Origin: Allorhizobium pseudoryzae
Lineage (GTDB): Bacteria; Pseudomonadota; Alphaproteobacteria; Rhizobiales; Rhizobiaceae
Assembly: GCF_011046245.1 (NCBI RefSeq)
Contig: NZ_CP049244.1
Span: forward strand, 1,178,001-1,242,000
Direction: 5' to 3'
Length of the DNA: 64,000 bases
Part shown: piece after piece, positions 63,298 to 64,000 of the stretch
How the letters are laid out: every line of letters begins with the position of its first letter
Numbering within the stretch: position 1 is the stretch's first letter
Notes under the pieces: model-generated
What the model was told of the DNA's origin: nothing
Seen by the model: the letters and a program-made list of their open reading frames with translations, nothing else
Databases searched by the model: none
Position numbers and translations under genes: made by a program

Positions 63298-64000
63298 ATG
63301 TTCGACATTCAGCAGATCATCGGCGGCAAGAAGGTCGGTGCGATTTCCGGCAAGACCTTCGATCGCATCGATCCCTTCACCGGCAAGGTTGCCACTCGTG
63401 CGCCGGCCTCGGGCATCGAGGACGTGAAGGTTGCCGTAGCCGCGGCGCAGGCGGCGTTCCCGGCCTGGTCGCGCACGGGACCCGGTGCCCGCCGCGCGCT
63501 GCTTCTGAAAGCCGCCGACGTGATGGAAACGAAGGCCGGCCAGTTTTCCGAACTGATGATCGCCGAAACCGGCGGCACAGCGCCGTGGGGTGGTTTCAAC
63601 ACGATGCTGGCCGCGGGCATGTTGCGCGAAGCGGCATCCATGACCACCCAGATCCAGGGCGAGGTCATCCCGTCCAACAAGCCCGGCACGATCGCCATGG
63701 GCATCCGCCAGGCTGCCGGCGTGTGCCTCGGCATCGCCCCGTGGAATGCACCGGTCATCCTGGGTACGCGCGCCATTGCCATGGCGATTGCCTGCGGCAA
63801 CACGGCAATCCTGAAGGCGTCGGAAGCCTGCCCCGCCATGCATGTGCTGATCGGTGAGGTGCTCGTCGAAGCCGGTCTGCCGGATGGCGTCATCAACGTG
63901 CTCACCAATGCGCCGGAAGATGCCGCCGCCGTCGTTGAAGCGCTGATCGCGGCACCGGAAGTCCGCCGCGTGAACTTCACCGGTTCCACCAAGGTCGGCC
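63298..64000 (+). CDS. aldehyde dehydrogenase, cut by the window end
   Basis: The first ~234 residues of a second aldehyde dehydrogenase. The part visible has VCLGIAPWNAPVILG and VRRVNFTGSTKVG, closely matching the preceding gene, so the two are tandem paralogues. The catalytic Glu and Cys lie beyond the right edge. AGAAGAGGAGAT precedes the ATG. It is in the same operon as the upstream gene. Confidence 0.9.
   Translation, partial: MFDIQQIIGGKKVGAISGKTFDRIDPFTGKVATRAPASGIEDVKVAVAAAQAAFPAWSRTGPGARRALLLKAADVMETKAGQFSELMIAETGGTAPWGGFNTMLAAGMLREAASMTTQIQGEVIPSNKPGTIAMGIRQAAGVCLGIAPWNAPVILGTRAIAMAIACGNTAILKASEACPAMHVLIGEVLVEAGLPDGVINVLTNAPEDAAAVVEALIAAPEVRRVNFTGSTKVG

Overview
The window reads as a chromosomal or large-replicon segment of a Rhizobiaceae-like alphaproteobacterium. 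The DNA is clearly GC-rich and packed with genes that often overlap by ATGA or GTGA. It carries a RIME-like rhizobial intergenic repeat, three complete solute-binding ABC importers, and rhizobial-type exopolysaccharide and PAS-GGDEF genes. The assignment rests on gene content and style; there is no rRNA or other marker gene here. I see no tRNA, rRNA, CRISPR array, transposase or phage gene. The last gene is cut by the right edge, and a gene beyond the left edge may begin at base 3.

Layout. (1) 305-5272: the four-gene branched-chain 2-oxo acid dehydrogenase operon (bkdA1-bkdA2-bkdB-lpdV), closed by a likely terminator. (2) 5629-10982: surface-polysaccharide genes: UDP-glucose dehydrogenase, GT2 glycosyltransferase, MOP-type flippase, and a protein that joins a phosphoribosyltransferase-like half to a HAD-like half. 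(3) 11206-14019: an FtsK/SpoIIIE translocase with no membrane domain, behind a strongly structured leader and followed by a RIME-like repeat. (4) 14227-19396, minus strand: a six-gene operon with a polar amino acid importer, a HutC-like GntR regulator and an LLM flavin monooxygenase. (5) 19831-23053: a large ABC-exporter-like protein whose ATPase motifs are all destroyed, followed at once by a stand-alone cyclic-nucleotide-binding protein. (6) 23098-27919: methyltransferase, UDP-GlcNAc-type dehydrogenase, GT4, polysaccharide deacetylase and GT32-like genes. (7) 28191-34141: a first Opp-type importer with a fused double ATPase, then three glycosyltransferases (34203-37834) and a PAS-PAS-GGDEF diguanylate cyclase.

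(8) 39580-57700: a large oligosaccharide-utilisation locus. It holds GH28 and GH38 enzymes, a PHP-type metallohydrolase, a LacI regulator, a second Opp-type importer (five genes), a HAD-domain protein with an unknown N-terminal half, an unrecognised 835-residue protein, and a GH105/GH88-type unsaturated uronyl hydrolase. No intracellular enzyme has a signal peptide, which suggests that oligosaccharides containing uronic acid (and perhaps mannose) are imported and then trimmed inside the cell. A 12-bp palindrome (GAAAATATTTTC and close variants) occurs as a pair at the start of both transcription units of this locus, and I propose it as the LacI operator. (9) 57716-60718: alr-dadA for alanine racemisation and oxidation, divergent from an Lrp-type regulator. 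(10) 60739-64000: an AraC regulator divergent from two tandem aldehyde dehydrogenases.

The strongest candidates for undescribed biology are the degenerate ABC protein with its three Q-loop-like repeats and cyclic-nucleotide partner (19831-23053), and the LacI-paired oligosaccharide locus with its two unassigned proteins (52777-56582).
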